Shown: piece by piece, positions 63,313-64,000 of the stretch
Numbering within the stretch: position 1 is the stretch's first letter
Layout: each line of letters begins with the position of its first letter
Assembly: GCA_951394045.1 (NCBI GenBank)
Contig: OX595997.1
Location: forward strand, 1,054,001-1,118,000
DNA from: Nitzschia sp. DOCU1
Taxonomy: Eukaryota; Bacillariophyta; Bacillariophyceae; Bacillariales; Bacillariaceae
Direction: 5' to 3'
Length of the DNA stretch: 64,000 bases
Made by a program: the position numbers and the translations under genes
The notes under the pieces: generated by a model
The model's input: only the letters and a program-made list of their open reading frames with translations
Told to the model about the DNA's origin: nothing
Databases searched by the model: none

Positions 63313-64000
63313 CTACGCAACTGGCGCTTTGACTTGTCGATCCTCCAAGATGGCCTCCGCTACATCCATATCTTCGGGCGTCGTGATCTTGAGATTGGTG
63401 TACTCTCCCAAAGTAAGTTTGACAGGTTCCCCCAGAGCCTCAACGATCGAGACGTCATCTGTCACTTCCAAGTCTTCTTCGGCAACTTTCTTGAAGCCTC
63501 TCAATAGAGTGTCAATCTCTACTACCTGCGGTGTATGAACTTCCCAAAGTCGAGCTCGTGGAATCGTTCGCAATACGAAGGATCCATCCTCGCTCTCCTT
63601 GATTGTCGCCTTGCATGGCACTCCCAGAACAGCCGCACCGTGTTCTTTCGCGTCACTCACAACATTGCATACTTCTTCAATGGTCACCAATGGTCTTGCA
63701 CTATCGTGTACAGCGACATACTTGCATTTTCCATTGGACACTTCCACCAACTTATTGAGTCCATTCTCAACTGATCCCTGTCGCTCTTTCCCGGGATTGG
63801 CAAACGTCAGTCGTCCTTTCGGGTAGCTATCAATGAATGGCTGATATTCTGGCTGATACGATGGATCCATGACCAGCACCACATGTTCTGGCGCCGACTT
63901 GCCTACGCTTTTGCAATATTCGGGCAAACGTTCCAAGAACAAATCCAACGAGTGATGCAAGACAGGCTTTCCTCTCAATGGCAAATATTGTTTTGGCATG
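63313..64000 (-). CDS. ispD: 2-C-methyl-D-erythritol 4-phosphate cytidylyltransferase (IspD), N-terminus outside window
   Basis: 229 codons reach the window edge; the N-terminal GGxGxRMG nucleotide loop and any plastid targeting sequence are outside. Seen: MPKQYLPLRGKPVLHHSLDLF, the end of the CTP-binding region; GKERQGSVENGLNKL; VAVHDSARPLVTIEEV, the signature with the catalytic-site Asp and Arg; VPCKATIKESEDG; TIPRARLWEVHTPQVVEIDTLLRGF; EEDLEVTDDVSIVEALGEPVKLTLGEYTNLKITTPEDMDVAEAIL, the conserved end. IspD joins MEP to CTP to form CDP-ME, third step of the non-mevalonate isoprenoid pathway, which runs in the plastid. Convergent with the upstream MYND gene. No introns in the visible part. 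Confidence 0.95.
   Translation of the reverse strand, partial: MPKQYLPLRGKPVLHHSLDLFLERLPEYCKSVGKSAPEHVVLVMDPSYQPEYQPFIDSYPKGRLTFANPGKERQGSVENGLNKLVEVSNGKCKYVAVHDSARPLVTIEEVCNVVSDAKEHGAAVLGVPCKATIKESEDGSFVLRTIPRARLWEVHTPQVVEIDTLLRGFKKVAEEDLEVTDDVSIVEALGEPVKLTLGEYTNLKITTPEDMDVAEAILEDRQVKAPVA

Overview
This window is nuclear DNA from a photosynthetic stramenopile, most probably a raphid (pennate) diatom. The signs are: about one gene per 2.5 kb; few introns, all short (77-175 bp) with GT-AG ends; an IspD gene of the plastid isoprenoid pathway; and two giant secreted proteins built from GPT/TPAPVPT-rich linkers and Cys-rich modules that I know from diatom cell-surface proteins. No bacterial operon, CRISPR array or confident RNA gene was seen. 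Species cannot be named from the sequence.

Layout. 1-7.7 kb: C-terminally cut GT25 glycosyltransferase (-), secreted aldo/keto reductase (+), LYR protein of the ETFRF1/LYRM5 type (-), ABHD11-like hydrolase (-), PDZ membrane protein with one intron (+). 7.8-14.3 kb: type II glycosyltransferase-like protein (-), three-exon membrane-anchored kinase with a His-rich linker (-), a 199-bp intergenic tandem repeat, and an unknown two-exon gene (-). 14.9-26.2 kb: unknown membrane protein (+), DEAD-box helicase of the DDX31/Dbp7 type (-), a gene-poor stretch, a CSRNP-like nuclear protein (-) and a CXXC zinc-finger/AT-hook protein (-). 27.2-42.2 kb: a head-to-tail pair of giant modular secreted proteins (2716 and 1962 aa), the most unusual part of the window. 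42.4-54.3 kb: ERF4/GOLGA7-like protein (-), FCP1/NIF-type phosphatase (-), MBF1 (-, two exons), NVL/Rix7 AAA ATPase (+, two exons), a proteasome-alpha-like protein carrying a signal peptide (-), long-chain acyl-CoA synthetase (+, two exons). 54.5-64 kb: sulfotransferase-like membrane protein (-), membrane-anchored double-VOC protein (+), AzgA-type purine permease (-, two exons), small four-TM protein (+), MYND zinc-finger protein (+), a 132-bp tandem repeat and IspD (-, cut by the window edge).

Most genes are unrelated housekeeping functions. A loose theme is the secretory pathway and cell surface: GT25 and a second glycosyltransferase-like enzyme, a sulfotransferase, a probably lumenal kinase, and the giant modular proteins, which are plausible substrates for glycosylation, sulfation and phosphorylation. 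That link is inference from proximity and topology only.

The giant pair shows active repeat evolution: near-identical N-terminal coding sequence with unrelated flanks, 450-bp and 447-bp internal repeats homogenised separately in each gene, a 1188-bp internal duplication, and a poly-aspartate array found in only one copy. Where a gene could start at a non-ATG codon in an open frame I chose the first sensible ATG and say so.
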